Part shown: in pieces, positions 10,475 through 21,749 of the stretch
How positions within the stretch are numbered: position 1 is the first letter of the stretch
Layout of the letters: each line of letters begins with the position of its first letter
From: Petaurus breviceps papuanus
Lineage: Eukaryota > Chordata > Mammalia > Diprotodontia > Petauridae
Direction of reading: 5' to 3'
Assembly (NCBI GenBank): GCA_028583685.1
Contig: JAMXIF010000031.1
Coordinates: forward strand, 4,809,268 to 4,873,267
DNA length: 64,000 bases
The notes under the pieces: generated by a model
What the model was told of the DNA's origin: nothing
The model's input: the letters and a program-made list of their open reading frames with translations, nothing else
Databases searched by the model: none
Program-made: the position numbers and the translations under genes

Positions 10475-10924
10475 CCAGATATTTCTCATGGGTTATTGTA
10501 AACTGAGGACATAATCAATGGAATGATGAGTATTTGTTTGTTAGGCAAATGGCAAACCATAGTTTCTTTTCAATGGAATTAATTGTTCCATCTGTCACTG
10601 GATTGTGTGGCTGAGTGAACATTGGTTCCTTTTTTTCCACAACCTGAAAAATGGTTTTGGAGAATAGAAGTGATAGAGAGAATGCTGCTCCAGGGTGAGA
10701 AGGCATATAAAAGGAATTAGCCACCAAAATCTCCTTTATTCCAATAAGACATTCATTCTGCTGCTCAGATGAAGTGGCCTTGTCACAATGAATAAACTTC
10801 TATTTCCATTGCAGATGCTAGGAGGCATTACTGTAACAAAAAACATACTGTGTTGATTGGGTTCTCTCAAGCATTCTGCTCTGGTCAGGCCCATTTCCTC
10901 GTATCATCTATATCCTGCTTCTAA
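10475..10924. other. No feature recognised
   Basis: About 450 bp without a recognisable exon or repeat. Confidence 0.4.
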
Positions 10925-11195
10925 ATGTTCATTTGCCTACCTATAATGCCATTTCCTCAAATTCTACTTGTTTTTCAAGCTCGATTATCACCTCCTCTGT
11001 GTCCTTTCCATTCTCTGAGCTCTTATAATACACAAGGTAGCACTTGATTGTAGTCTTGTCTTATTCTCTAATTGCTAATATATTAATCATATCCCCCAAT
11101 TTGATTGTGGGCTTCTTGAGGTCAAGGACCATGTCTTTTATTTCTTCTCTATCTCCTCAGTACTTAGCTCTTATTGAGTGGATAAGTGTTTGGTA
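10925..11195 (+). mobile_element. L2 3' end, sense
   Basis: The typical L2 3' sequence: TTTTTCAAGCTCGATTATCACC, GGGCTTCTTGAGGTCAAGGACC, CTCAGTACTTAGCTC. The last part of ORF2 is present only as decayed sequence. Confidence 0.7.
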
Positions 11196-11364
11196 GAGGA
11201 AAAAAAACCCCTAAAAACAAAACTTCCTTAATGCCAGTGTTCTATTCTATTTTATCTGTACTTTATGCATTTTAGCATATCTGGGGATCAAACTATACCA
11301 GTGGAATCAGTTTAGAAACACTTCCTCATTCTCATATACAGTCTCTGAATTGGTATCCTCAACC

Positions 11365-11555
11365 AAAAGCTAATAAAGGACCTCAGATTCTATCTAATCC
11401 AAATCTCTAATTTTATAGTGAGGAAACTGAGTCCCAGAGAAGATAAGTAACTTGTCCAAGGTCACATTGGTAGGGAGGTGGGATTGGAATTTTGGTTCTT
11501 TGACTTGAGAGCTAGTGCTATTTTCACTATACTTCTTATACACTATACCTTTTTG
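11365..11555 (-). mobile_element. Antisense MAR1-type SINE
   Basis: AGTGAGGAAACTGAGTCCCAG, AACTTGTCCAAGGTCACA and the antisense head (GACTTGAGAGCTAGTGC). Near full length, moderately diverged. Confidence 0.75.
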
Positions 11556-12780
11556 GTATATTCCCTACGGTTCTCTGAGTTCATTTAAAGGTATGCCCAG
11601 GGTGTGTTTTGTGTTTGTTCTCCCTGGCAGGACTGACTCTCTTCCTGGGGTTGGCACAGAGAACAGGGTAATGGAGTCATTTAAGGGAAAAGCTATTCAT
11701 AACATAGATTGCTCACATTTTCACTTGTGTATGCCTGGAACATCTGATTGTCGACTTCCTCCTTTCTCCAGTGGTATGTCTTCAACAGAATCTCTGAGTT
11801 CTGACAAGTGGGGAAAAGGGAAACAGGATTTTTACTTTTCTCCTCTTTTGACCCTTCGGAATATTCTCCTTTGAACTTTGGAGGGCAGGGGTCAAAATAA
11901 GAGGAAGTGAAGAAAAGGGGAGCATTTAGACTGGGGAGAAAAAATGAAATGTGATGTTCTAGGGAATTTGTAGCTGTTATGACATGGAGGAGTAGAATGT
12001 GAAAGCTGCTATAAATGGAACCATGGCTTTTCTCCATCCCTACTGTGAACATTGCTCCATGGTTTGGATCCAACAAGTTTATTTCAGTCATGGTTCTGGA
12101 CATGTGGTTTGAAGTCAATTCCATCAGTAAAGTTTTAACTAGAATCTAAATGAATCAGCCTTTGGTAAGAACAATATTTTTCTATATAAAAACAATGGTT
12201 TCCCTTTAAGGAAACAAAGAAACCAACCTTGGGACTTGGTTGGTCCAGAGGACTAGGGATATAATAAATGGTCTACATGGAGTCATGTTCTGGAGGTTTA
12301 GTACAATTATTACTGTCCTTTGGGACCATCTTTCTGACGTACCATTTCCATTGTCATAGTGAATGAAGAGGTATCCTGTCAATTAGGAATTGTATCCTGT
12401 TTGCCCTTATTCTAAGTAATTTTTTTAATTGCATTTTAAGATCCATGAATGTTACATTGCATTCTAGTTCTGAACCTGAATCACTGAACTGCCCTGAGCT
12501 GAGCCTGGCCCAGAAGGCAGCTAATTCTATGTTATTCAACTCTGCTGGCTTTGAATTAAAATGTAGTCTTGTGTGAAAAGCATTGCTTTGGCCAGGAATT
12601 TACATAATCATATTACTACCTATTATAGGAATGAAAAAATGTCCCAAGCACTTGTATGGAGACATGATTCTTGTACATGGGCATCAAACCTTTAGGAGGC
12701 TTGGAGCTTTACCAATATTAATCAGTAAAAGACATTAATTAATCATTTACTGTGTTCAAGGGACTTAATGCTATTATTAT
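11556..12780. other. Mostly unclassified; one short repeat
   Basis: No known family is recognised. A 143-codon minus-strand open frame (11693-12124) has no recognisable domain and its start lies in the repeat at 12050-12105. The complementary strand also has a long frame, so chance is the simplest explanation. Confidence 0.35.
12050..12105 (-). repeat. Short unclassified repeat shared with 17186-17241
   Basis: On the minus strand this 56-bp segment matches 17186-17241 on the plus strand at about 45 of 56 positions without gaps. Most differences are transitions. The flanks do not align obviously. Probably a fragment of an old interspersed repeat. Confidence 0.55.
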
Positions 12781-13287
12781 TGTTTATCCTTTGTATTTGA
12801 GAAGACCAATGGCATCATGATGTTGGGGCCAAGGTGCATTGTGTCTGACTGTGGCTGATAAGTCCCATATGAGCTTGGATGGCTCTCCCACAGGTCAGGC
12901 ACATATAATCCATTTGAACATTTGGGATGGAGATATCTCTAGATTTGTGCAACTTATACTTGCTTTGTGCTACTGTAATTCTGCTTTGTTCATGGAGCAC
13001 GGTGATTTTTTGATATGGGTACATCATGTTGGGTGGCCCTGTGCTGGCATCTCCCATGTATTATAATCCAACTAAAGTTATTCATAGAGACCTTGTGAGT
13101 GTCCTTGCACTGCTTCTTCTGACCTTCATGTGAATGCTTGTCTTGGGTGAGTTCTCCACAAAACAGTCTTTTAGGTAAACATATGTTTGATATTCAGGCT
13201 GTGTGATCAGCTCATCGGAGTTGTGCTCTCTGCAGTAGAATTTGAATCTTTGGTGGTTCAGCTGAAGAGAGGACCTCAATGTTTGGT

Positions 13288-13455
13288 ACCTTATCTTGCC
13301 AGGTAATCTTCAGAATTTTCCTAAGACAATTCAAATGGAAGCTGTTCAGTTTTCTGTCATAGTACTGGTAGACCTTATCTTGTCAGATAATCTTCAGGAT
13401 TTTCCTAAGACAATTTAAATGGAAGCAGTTCAATTTTCTGTCATAATGCTGTATG
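13288..13455 (+). repeat. 84-bp tandem duplication inside the RTE-type LINE
   Basis: Units 13288-13371 and 13372-13455 both start with ACCTTATCTTG and are about 90% identical. The junction is followed by a perfect 7-bp inverted repeat, GTATGCC and GGCATAC, with a 7-nt spacer (13451-13471). Other copies of the family, as I recall them, carry this segment once. Confidence 0.8.
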
Positions 13456-13505
13456 CCTGTCATAGGCATACGACAATGAAGTCAGCAAAATGGCTCTATA
13501 GACTT

Positions 13506-13964
13506 TCAGTTTGGTATACAACCTAATACCTCTCCTTTTCCGCACTTTCTTTGGAATCCTCCCAAATGCTGAACAAGCTCTGGCAATACATCAACTTTAT
13601 TATCTATGTGGATGTCCCTGGAAAGTATACTGCCAAGGTAAGTTAACTTGTCCACAGCATTCAAAATTTCTCCATTTCCTGTAACCGATGGTTTCACATG
13701 TGGATGGTATGGTGCTAGTTGATGGAAAAGTTCTATTTTCTTGGTGTTGATTGTCAGGTAAAAATTAGCACAAGTGGCAAAGTACTGATCCATACTGTTG
13801 CATGTCAGCCTCAGAGGCTGCACTGAGCGCACAATCATTGTGAACAAAAAGTTGTATATCAACTCTCCCTCCACTTTGGTCTCTAGGCCATCAAATTTTG
13901 TCATTATTGTCCACAAGTCCTCATGACTGACAGTTTCAAAGGCCTTAGTCAGGTCAATAAACAT
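13506..13964 (-). pseudogene. Reverse transcriptase remnant of the RTE-type LINE
   Basis: A 152-codon open stretch on the minus strand. Residues 1-17 (MFIDLTKAFETVSHEDL) match the palm motif containing the first catalytic aspartate in this LINE family. Residues 75-120 (NTKKIELFHQLAP, LTYLGSILSRDIHIDNKVD) match the segment after the catalytic YADD box. The YADD region itself is missing between them, so part of the palm has been deleted and the peptide cannot be an active polymerase. Further remnants are at 14040-14231 and 14925-15185 (DKDMILERWAEHFHSVFN). Confidence 0.75.
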
Positions 13965-14254
13965 TGTGTATAGACCTCTATTCTGTTCCTGGCATTTCTC
14001 CTGGAGTTGTCAGGCAGCAAACACCATATCAACTATTCCTCAGCCCTTTCTGGAGCCACACTGGCTCTCAAGTAGATGACCATCTTCCAGGTGAAGGATC
14101 AACTTATTAAGGAGGACTCTGGCAATAATCTTGCCAGCAATGAATAAGAGAGTAGACTTCTCCCCACCACCCCCTACCCTGTGCTTGTGTAGCAGCAAGC
14201 ACCCTAGCATACCCAGGATGGCTGCTAGCACAAGTTCTTTGATCTGCTTTTCTA

Positions 14255-14805
14255 AAGGAAAGCAACTCAGAAGGGGTTAACAATCTTACTTTAATCAAAC
14301 ATATCTGTCTATCTATCTGTCTGTCTATCCTGAACTTCAGAAAATATAAACAGAAATTACAAGCAGACAAAAAAATACAGACAGGGAAAATAACACAATT
14401 GAGCAGACCAATAGACAGGGCTTCTAGCTATCTGACCATTATATACATACAGTTAGTTACCAGAGACAGAAACACCGGCATTTGGTTTTTCAAAACTGAG
14501 GGGGCTCAACTGTTGCTCAGAGTCTCATCTGACCAAATCACACAACTCTTCCCATAAATGAGCCCCAAAGAAAATCCTCACCTCAGAGGTATATTATATA
14601 ACTTTCTCCAGGGTCAAAGAACATCACAACCTTCTTGACCCACTGCCTAATTACAAAGTAACAAAAGGTATATGCCTTCCTGAAAAACAAGCCTCCCCTA
14701 AGCAAGTTTTCCTTGTTGGGCTCCAACTAAGGTCCATTAAAGGTCAGGGAAGATCTTCAAATTCCCTTACCATTATAGCTTGTCACAAGACAAATCATTT
14801 CCTTT
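14255..14805 (-). mobile_element. Probable solo LTR fossil inside the RTE-type LINE
   Basis: About 550 bp separate two RTE-type LINE segments. The block has no coding sequence and the composition of an endogenous retrovirus LTR (start near GGAAAGCAACTCAG, a GGGGTTAACAATC element). Exact ends and target duplication were not resolved. A short TATC/TGTC run (about 14308-14328) lies within it. Class undetermined. Confidence 0.4.
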
Positions 14806-15613
14806 ATAGAGATGGACAGCGGAGGCATCCTTGATCTCCTAGAGGATAATCTTCTCTTGCCATATAATCCAGAAGATTTCCATCAGCTTCTGTATGAGCA
14901 GTGGATCCCCTGCCTTATAGGTCTCTACTGGAATGGAATCAACACCTGGTGCTTTGTTAGGTGAGAGGAGCCTGTGACATTCAAAACTTCTTCAGTTGGA
15001 AGTTTGTCTTGAGAGGGATTGACTTCAGCCTGAGGTATATGGTCAATGGTTTTGTCATTGCTTGATGATAATCTATTGAAAACACTATGGAAGTGTTCAG
15101 CCCATCTCTCTAGGATCATGTCCTTATCACTGTATGGTTCCATCAGCACTAAGTAGTTTAGATGCACCAGAAGTCTTTGGCTCATAAATAATATTCAGGG
15201 CATCATGGAAATAGTTTGGATTGTTGCTATTGGCATAACACTGAATCTTATCTGCCTCTTTACTGAGCCAAGAATCCTACATCTCTATACACTTCGTTTA
15301 CATTTTATTTTTGATAAAGTTAAATGCTGTCTTCCTAGATACAGATAAACTATTCTGCTGGTAAATCCTGTGGAGTTCTCATTTTTCATTTAGCCCCTTC
15401 TAAATTTCTCCATCGTTTTCATCAAACTAATTCTGATGTTTGTGAGTTTTCTTCACCAGATCATCAAATACAGTCCTGTACAACTAATGCTATGTCTGGG
15501 CTCTCAAAACACAGCTATAAAGTGAGGGAGCAGGTTTTCAGAATAAATGGTACAGCAGAAATATAGCTAAAGCAGTCTTTGAAAGGTCTTCTTATCTCAG
15601 ACTCAGCCCTTTC

Positions 15614-16077
15614 TGGAGTACTGACCCTATATCACAAAAGGAAAGTGCCAAGTCACTAATTCAAAACACCAAACACTTGGGGAAGAGATGTTCACACTTA
15701 CATATTCTCACTGGCTGCTTCACTGATAGTTGAACACCAGCAAAGAGACACAAAGACAAGCCCTTGTCATGGAAATTTCCCCTAAGGTAACACAGGAAAC
15801 ATATAGATACCCTTACCATGTCCTACAGCTTTATTCAGGTTATATACCCTCACTCTGAACAATACAAATCACTTAAAATCTCCAAAATCAGTCTCACAAA
15901 AATCTCCCAACCTTAGGAATAACTTCCATGCTCTTTAAATATTCCATGTGAAATACACCTTTTGTGCTGATGCAAGGTAATTTAAGTAGCCCTGCCACAT
16001 GATTTCCCCCTAGTCTTCATCTCGACTACTGGAGTGCTATTCCCTAAGCTTGGTGCTGACTGATTCTAGGACTAACA
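15614..16077 (-). mobile_element. Solo LTR fossil, antisense
   Basis: Read on the minus strand the block begins TGTTAGTCC and ends CAGTACTCCA, with a TATA-like GGTATATAACC followed by CTGAATAAAGCTG, the usual promoter and polyadenylation arrangement of an LTR. Length is about 464 bp. No internal viral sequence is attached. It lies between the RTE-type LINE and an L2 3' end. Target duplication unresolved, so the class is open. Confidence 0.55.
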
Positions 16078-16084
16078 TCTAATT

Positions 16085-16215
16085 GGGTATCAAGAACAGA
16101 TATTATAAACTCTGTGATGGTAGACTATCATATTTTTTAACTGACTTCCTCATTGCCTAGAGCATTGCTAAGCATATATTTTCATGTTCAATAAGCAATT
16201 GCTAAATGAATAGAA
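16085..16215 (+). mobile_element. L2 3' tip, sense
   Basis: CATTGCCTAGAGCATTGC and CAATAAGCAATTGCTAAATG match the extreme L2 3' end. Confidence 0.6.
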
Positions 16216-16339
16216 TATACACAAGAAATGGACAGAAATGATTTCAAACTGAAATATGAAATGATTACAGAAATGCTGGGGAGAAATTGATGAAGAAAGT
16301 GATGGTACCACTTGCAGTCATGAAAGGTAACGACAATGT

Positions 16340-16600
16340 GGTGTGGTGGACAGAATGCTGGACTAAAGGTCAGGAAGACTTGGGTTCAAATTCTTCCTCT
16401 GACTCTAAATTGTCATGTGACCCTGGACAAGTCTTTTAAAGTATCTCAGATTCAGTATCCTTATCTGTAAGATGAGCAAAAATAATATATCTACATCTAC
16501 ATCACAGGGTTGCTGTGAGTCTGAGATGTGACTATATATAAGTAACTTCATAAAATTTAAAGCGTTACATGAATATCTGTTGCTATATAATTTGAGTTTG
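16340..16600 (+). mobile_element. CORE-SINE, sense
   Basis: Head with box A-like GTGGTGTGGTGGACAGAATG and box B-like GGGTTCAAATTC. The core ends with CACAGGGTTGCTGTGAG and the tail AAAGCGTTACATGAATA. Full length, diverged. Confidence 0.8.
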
Positions 16601-16704
16601 GTAGATGCAGGTTTTAAGTGGATTAGGACAGAAGATTAGGTGGCAAGTTTGCTAGTGGTAGCTATCAGTGGAGTCTGGGCCGTTGGAAATGGGAACTAAA
16701 CTCT

Positions 16705-16945
16705 ATGACATAGAACGCAGAGTGATGTAGCAGGAAGAGAACATAGCATTAGGAGGCTGGAAAACAGCATTTAATCCTGCACTCTGCCAGCAATTTACTG
16801 TAATTAGAAAACACTTAATGTCTCTGGGCCTCAGTTTCTTCATCTGTCAGATAACTACAGTGATGATACTCGCTCTCATTTATATGGCATTTTAGTTTGT
16901 AATGCTCTTTCCTCATAGAAACTCTATGAGGCATCAAGTGACTAT
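16705..16945 (+). mobile_element. MIR/MAR1 SINE followed by antisense SINE fragment
   Basis: Sense part to about 16855 (GGGCCTCAGTTTCTTCATCTG). From about 16865 the sequence reads like an antisense CORE-SINE tail (TTATATGGCATTTTAG, CATAGAAACTCTATGAGGC). Two old insertions lie back to back. Confidence 0.55.
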
Positions 16946-17185
16946 TTTGAGGGATGTTTTAGAATGGAATTGATGCTATAGGGAGATGTTGCACTAACCG
17001 ACCTATGCAGTCACTTCTTTCTCAAATACTAGATGGATATACACGTGCCACATCAACAACGCTTCTCCCCTATTACCACTCCCTTCTCTCTTGTTATTTT
17101 CTTGGCTCTACATGTCTTCCTGGTAAAGCAAGATTGCAAAGCAAAGAAAGTTTATTTGGTGTACCTGTTCATTCTACTTTGGAGA

Positions 17186-17241
17186 ACATGTCCAGAGCTA
17201 CGACTGAAATAACCTTGTTGGGCTCAAATTACGAAGCAATG
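17186..17241 (+). repeat. Short unclassified repeat shared with 12050-12105
   Basis: Matches the reverse complement of 12050-12105 at about 80%. The reading frames give related but freely drifting peptides (MSRATTEITLL and MSRTMTEINLL); most codon differences change the amino acid, so there is no sign of protein selection. Confidence 0.55.
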
Positions 17242-17289
17242 TGTCATCAGTCCTTTTCCATAACATATTTCACAATGTTGTTATGAAAT

Positions 17290-17430
17290 TAGACTACCAG
17301 TGGTTTAGAGAAAGGAAGGAATTTGCCCCAGGTCAAACAGCTCATTAGTGGCAGTGCTTAGGCTAAAACTCAGGTTTTTTGTTCTTAGAACAAGGTTCTT
17401 TTTTAATATACCTCAGTCACTCTCTTTGGA
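17290..17430 (-). mobile_element. Antisense MIR/MAR1 fragment
   Basis: TTTGCCCCAGGTCAAACAGC and ATTAGTGGCAGTGCTTAGG match the antisense middle of the SINE. Confidence 0.55.
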
Positions 17431-17544
17431 TTCAGAGTTATGGAATAAAGAATCCATTAAGCACAAGACCATCATGACTGGGTCCCCTTAGAGATTAAAT
17501 CATTGGCAGATTTATATGCAAGGTTCTAAGAATGAACAGAAAGG

Positions 17545-17605
17545 ATATATGTACATACACACATACATATATATGTATATAAGTATATCTATAAAACAAG
17601 ATGCA
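17545..17605. repeat. AT-rich (ATAC)/(TATG) simple sequence
   Basis: Alternating purine-pyrimidine stretch of ATAC and TATG units. Confidence 0.7.
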
Positions 17606-17839
17606 AAAAGAAATTCTGAATTTATGAAAAGACATATATTATAGTCTTTCATATAGACTTGTTGGACCCTGCTAATGCAATTCCTCCAAAACTGTTCTCA
17701 GAAAGAGGTTCAGGCAACATAAATATTGAGTTTTCAGACTAACAATGGCATTAATCTCAATTCATGGATTAGGTTTTAAATGCAGCTGCCAGGAACACAA
17801 TCTCATTTGTTTAGTGGTGGTGATGGTAATCATAGTATT

Positions 17840-17990
17840 CAGAGCTAGAATGCCTACATTCTTATCCTGGCTCTGCAGCAAACTCTGTGTGACCTTCAAA
17901 AATTCACTTCATTTTCCTGGGCCTCAGCTGATACGGATAGACAAGAAGGCCTCCAAGATCTCTTCCAACTCTGAATTTTATTCTCTGAAA
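17840..17990 (+). mobile_element. MIR/MAR1 SINE, sense
   Basis: ATCCTGGCTCTGCAGCAAAC, CTGGGCCTCAGCTGATA and a tail close to AAGATCTCTTCCAACTCTG. Confidence 0.7.
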
Positions 17991-18063
17991 CTAGGGAATG
18001 TTTTTTTTCCCCCAAGTTCTAAGATAATAATGAAATACACTTAAATCAGAGCCTCCAAAAGAG

Positions 18064-18118
18064 GACATGATAAATTTTATTTATCTATATCTATCTATGT
18101 ATCTCTCTATATATTTAT
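18064..18118. repeat. (TATC)n-like simple sequence
   Basis: Imperfect TATC/TATG units just before an antisense SINE. Confidence 0.65.
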
Positions 18119-18350
18119 ACATATCGTAGATATAGAGTTGTAAGGGACTCAGGCCAGGTAGTCTCTTTTACAAATGAATAAACGGAGGTCTAGAAATGTT
18201 TAGTCACTTGCCTCAGGTCACATAGAGGTAGGTATCAAAGATGGAATTTGAACCCAGCCCCTGATTCCAGAGCTAGCATCTCAGGTAGGATTCAAACATG
18301 TTTTTTTCTGGTTCCAAGTCCAGCACTCTATTCTTAGTGTCAAACTGCCT
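18119..18350 (-). mobile_element. Antisense MAR1-type SINE with internal head duplication
   Basis: GTAGATATAGAGTTGTAAGGG to the head. The head region is present twice: GAATTTGAACCCAGCCC with CTGATTCCAGAGCTAGC, then GATTCAAACATG with GTTCCAAGTCCAGCAC. Either a local duplication or two overlapping insertions. Confidence 0.65.
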
Positions 18351-18359
18351 AAATATTCT

Positions 18360-19265
18360 GTTAGATTGAAGAGACAGTATCATGGTCTTGAAGAAAAACC
18401 TGGAGCTTCTTTATACACTTTTGATCCTAAAGGGAAAAATTGTTTCCATTCCCACAAGGGCATAGTCTCATTTTATATAGGACCTTCCCCATGTCATTTT
18501 ATGAGGATGATGATGAAAGGCCCTACTTTTTAAAGTGATTACTCCTTTTTGCTTATCACCATATCCTATCCTGTAGAAGCCTTGGATATAGTAAGTGGGT
18601 TAGGGGAATAACACAGTGGAATGCCATAGTAGGCTTTAGGCTGTAGTCTAGTGATCAGTAGGGCCTTAGTGATGCTGTGAGTCCTCTTAGGTGTGTGATA
18701 TCATACAGAATGGATATACAGTACCTAGACACTGATGTTGGTTGAGCAGAATAAATCTAAGAGTCAAAACAGCATTTAAGAATTGGGAATCAAGCCAAGA
18801 ATAGTTTGGGGAGGAGTCACCAAAACCTCAAGAGGGAAGTCTGAGTTAGTAAAAGGGGTAAGAATGAAACAGACTGAATGGAAAGGGCTAATATGCCAAA
18901 GCAGGAATGGGCAGAGGCAGTGTCTCAATGGATGAATCTTGGGCTCATATTCTGGCCTAGGTTCTGATATATAGTTCCAGAAATTCCACTAATGGAAGTG
19001 CTCCTTTGTATTAAAGCTGCCATTCCCACTGTCTTCTGCTGGGTACTCTCTTCTTTGGGAATGGGGAATTGAGAGTAAGGTGAGCTGATACAATTGGATA
19101 GATGGCTCTAGAAAAAAGTTTCATTACTGATCAATTCCCCTGATTTTGGTAGATGCTTTATTGAGGATGTGGTACATTACAGGTCAGCAGTTGACCCTGT
19201 ACTCCAGTCTTGCCTCCCCTAGATCCTTTTAAACTACACTGAAAAAAGCAATCTGTAAGAGGCAG
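18360..19265. other. No feature recognised
   Basis: About 900 bp without a recognised exon. GAATCAAGCCAAGAATAG and nearby purine-rich sequence could be an old repeat that I do not recognise. Confidence 0.35.
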
Positions 19266-19267
19266 GA

Positions 19268-19475
19268 TAATATAATGGGAAGTGCTGGATTTGGAGTCAA
19301 AGGATATGGTTTAGAATCATAGCTTTGCTACTGATTCCCTGTGACCTTGAGCAAATTATTTAACCTTTGTTGCCCTCAGTTTCTTTATCTGCAAAATGAG
19401 AGAGTAGGGGACTAGATGGCTTCTACGTTACCTTCAAGCTCTAAATCTATGGTCCTGTGGGCCTATGATCTTTCC
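19268..19475 (+). mobile_element. MAR1-type SINE, sense
   Basis: Clear order: GGATTTGGAGTCAAAGG, CCTGTGACCTTGAGCAAAT, TTTCTTTATCTGCAAAATGAG, then ACTAGATGGCTTC and AGCTCTAAATCTATGGTCC. One of the better preserved copies here. Confidence 0.85.
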
Positions 19476-19479
19476 CAGA

Positions 19480-21540
19480 AAGTTTCTATTACTATAAAAA
19501 TGTTACCTGGGCACAGATTCCTTGTAAGATTGTGTATTGTCAACCAGCAAAAAGTAGGATGAGAGGGGATGACCATATCAGTTCCAAGCAAGTGCACCTG
19601 GCATAGGAGGGGTTAATCTGGAAAATTATCAGTGGGACAGATTGGCAATCAGTTAAGAGGCACCATGCTGAAACCAGGGACCTGTGCAGAACAAGTAGCT
19701 TATGTAGCCAATCTACAGCCTGGAGGATGTGCCAAGACCAGTTAAAATGCTAGTATTGGTACTATTGACTCTCACAGAAGGTTGTATAGGTAGATATTTC
19801 TAGAATTCCAAAAGAAGGTCAAGTCACCTACTTGATCAGGTCGCTTTAGGAAGAAATGCTGAGCAACATGTAGTCAGAAATTAAATCAAGATTAACATAT
19901 TAGAAGTTTGGGCATTAGGGAAAATTGGAAGCAAAGTCAGAGAATGCTAGCACTGGGATTTGGGATAGTGGCCTAGAGGTTGATGACAAAATTACTTTTA
20001 TGAGGTTGGATTGGTCTACTACTATTCTGAGTAACTGGCTAGAGCTAGGAGGAGTTTAAAGGGTCTCTGATGTGGGACTTAGGTAGTGTCTCCTTTGAGG
20101 GACCAGGTATTAATCAGGGAATGAGGAGAAGACAAATTTATTATGAGCCATTGATGTTATCAGATAACAAATTCTACTCTTAGGTCAAATTTATTACTGT
20201 TCTGACTTAATGGGTTTTTCCCCTCTAGGTCATTTATGAGTTATTAGCCATATTTTTTAGTTATTAGGAAGACTTCAAACTTTTCATCCCAAATATTGAA
20301 AAATCACATAGAATTAAATTTTCTTAACTTTAGCAATATCATATTACTATCTCCTCTATCCTCCCTCCCCCAAAGAATCACATTACTCAATTGTGGTGAG
20401 CTTCAGCTATACGTTCCATGAGGACCTACTTGAAAATTTTAGCTTCTGGCTTGAAGATGAGTTGTAATTGATCCCCAGTGGATGACTGAACTAATCTCTG
20501 AACAAAACATAATTATGGTAAGTATTTTGGAAAATGTAATGACTCAGCCTTGGGGATTCTGTAGCCTTCGCAAGTGATCAACTTCTAGCAAGTCTATTAG
20601 ACCTAATTCAGGACTGGAAAGTAATTGTAATGGGACAAATATTATTTAACACTCATCACAAACTAGGCTTACTTAGAGCTGTATTTGTAGAGCATTAACC
20701 AAGTGCTTATCACAGGGCTCTGTGGGAGAAGTCATTGTATTTGATAATATTCCTTACTGAACCACAGGTCATGAATGTAGCATTCTGGAAATGGCTTCTG
20801 GTTTGAAGAGGAATTTGGAAGTTAGCCAGTTAGTTAGCCAATGTTATGATTAGAAAAGAAGAACTCTAACTGCCATACTATTGATATTTCCCATGCATCA
20901 GGAGACAAGGGGAGCCTGAAGTGCCTTGAGAGTTAGTGGAATTCACAAAGAATTCTCTAATCTGTGAACATGAATGCAAATAGTCCTTCTGGTGATGTAG
21001 ATAGCAATATTCTTGCCTTTTCATCTTTTGCAACTCTTGTCCATGTCTTTACATTAAATTGTCACAGAAAGCTGTACTCGACATGCTAGATTCACCTAAT
21101 TCAGCTAACACTGCATGGATACCATTGGAACACACCTGTATCCTTCATCTGTGGTTAGTTAGGAATATCTTGAACCATTCATGTAAAATATTGAAAAATA
21201 ATGGAGAAATAAATTTCAATAATTCAACTAATACCAGAACTACCCCTTTTCCCCAAGCCAAATCACTCAGTCATGTTGAAAGTTTATCCCAAAGTTTTGG
21301 TACATGACTGTCTGCCCCATCTATTGTCAGGTTACACTTATTCTCTGATAACATTCTTTATACCATTTCTTCTACATAATTCATTCTCCTGCATACTTTA
21401 TACCACTTATCCTGACTGATTAATTTATCAGTCACAGCAAATCTCATAGGTCTAGAGGAATAGTGACTTACTTTGGTTGAGGGACAAAATCAGATTCTTA
21501 GGGTGATATTGGGTGACATTGACCAGTTCAATCATAGTTT
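19480..21540. other. About 2 kb of apparently unique sequence
   Basis: No known repeat, exon or RNA gene recognised. It is the longest stretch of the window without an obvious mobile element. The part 20500-20830 is non-repetitive, balanced in composition and a candidate for conserved non-coding sequence, but no alignment could be made. Confidence 0.4.
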
Positions 21541-21544
21541 CTAT

Positions 21545-21745
21545 CTGGGGGATTTAGAGTTATAGAAATTTATTCTTAGGAGACACCTCAAGAGGTCATC
21601 TAAACTAGGAAGATCATCTAATAGAGAATAAATTAAAGCTCAGAAAAGTTAAATGACTTACCCAAATTCACACAGCTAACTAGAGTTCTCATCTAGGTCT
21701 TCAGGCCCTCAGTCTAGTTGTTCTTTTTACTGCACCAAGTTTTTC
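21545..21745 (-). mobile_element. Antisense MAR1-type SINE
   Basis: TTAGAGTTATAGAAATTTATTC, AAGCTCAGAAAAGTTAAATG and CACACAGCTAACTAGAG in antisense order. Confidence 0.7.
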
Positions 21746-21749
21746 TTTT

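Larger units (their letters stand above)
12785..15605 (-). mobile_element. RTE-type non-LTR retrotransposon, antisense, decayed
   Basis: A long antisense LINE. Its 3' end is at 12785 (TATTTGAGAAGACCAATGGCATC) and it runs rightward to about 15605, interrupted by an LTR-like block near 14255-14805. Recognisable peptides on the minus strand are FIDLTKAFETVSHEDLW (reverse transcriptase), LTYLGSILSRDIHID and LILHLEDGHLLESQCGSRKG, as in a vertebrate endonuclease/reverse transcriptase LINE family that I place tentatively near RTE. Only separated fragments are open, so the copy is dead. Its 3' tail (minus strand, ATGCCATTGGTCTTCTCAA) resembles the 3' ends of the short elements at 27400, 51650 and 61056. 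Confidence 0.75.

Noticed and set aside
11693-12124. 143-codon minus-strand open frame as a host gene
   Set aside because: No recognisable domain, no supporting exon signals, an overlapping long frame on the other strand, and part of it lies in a short repeat.
12815-13066. Overlapping 75-80 codon frames on both strands as genes
   Set aside because: They lie in the 3' region of the RTE-type LINE; neither has independent support.
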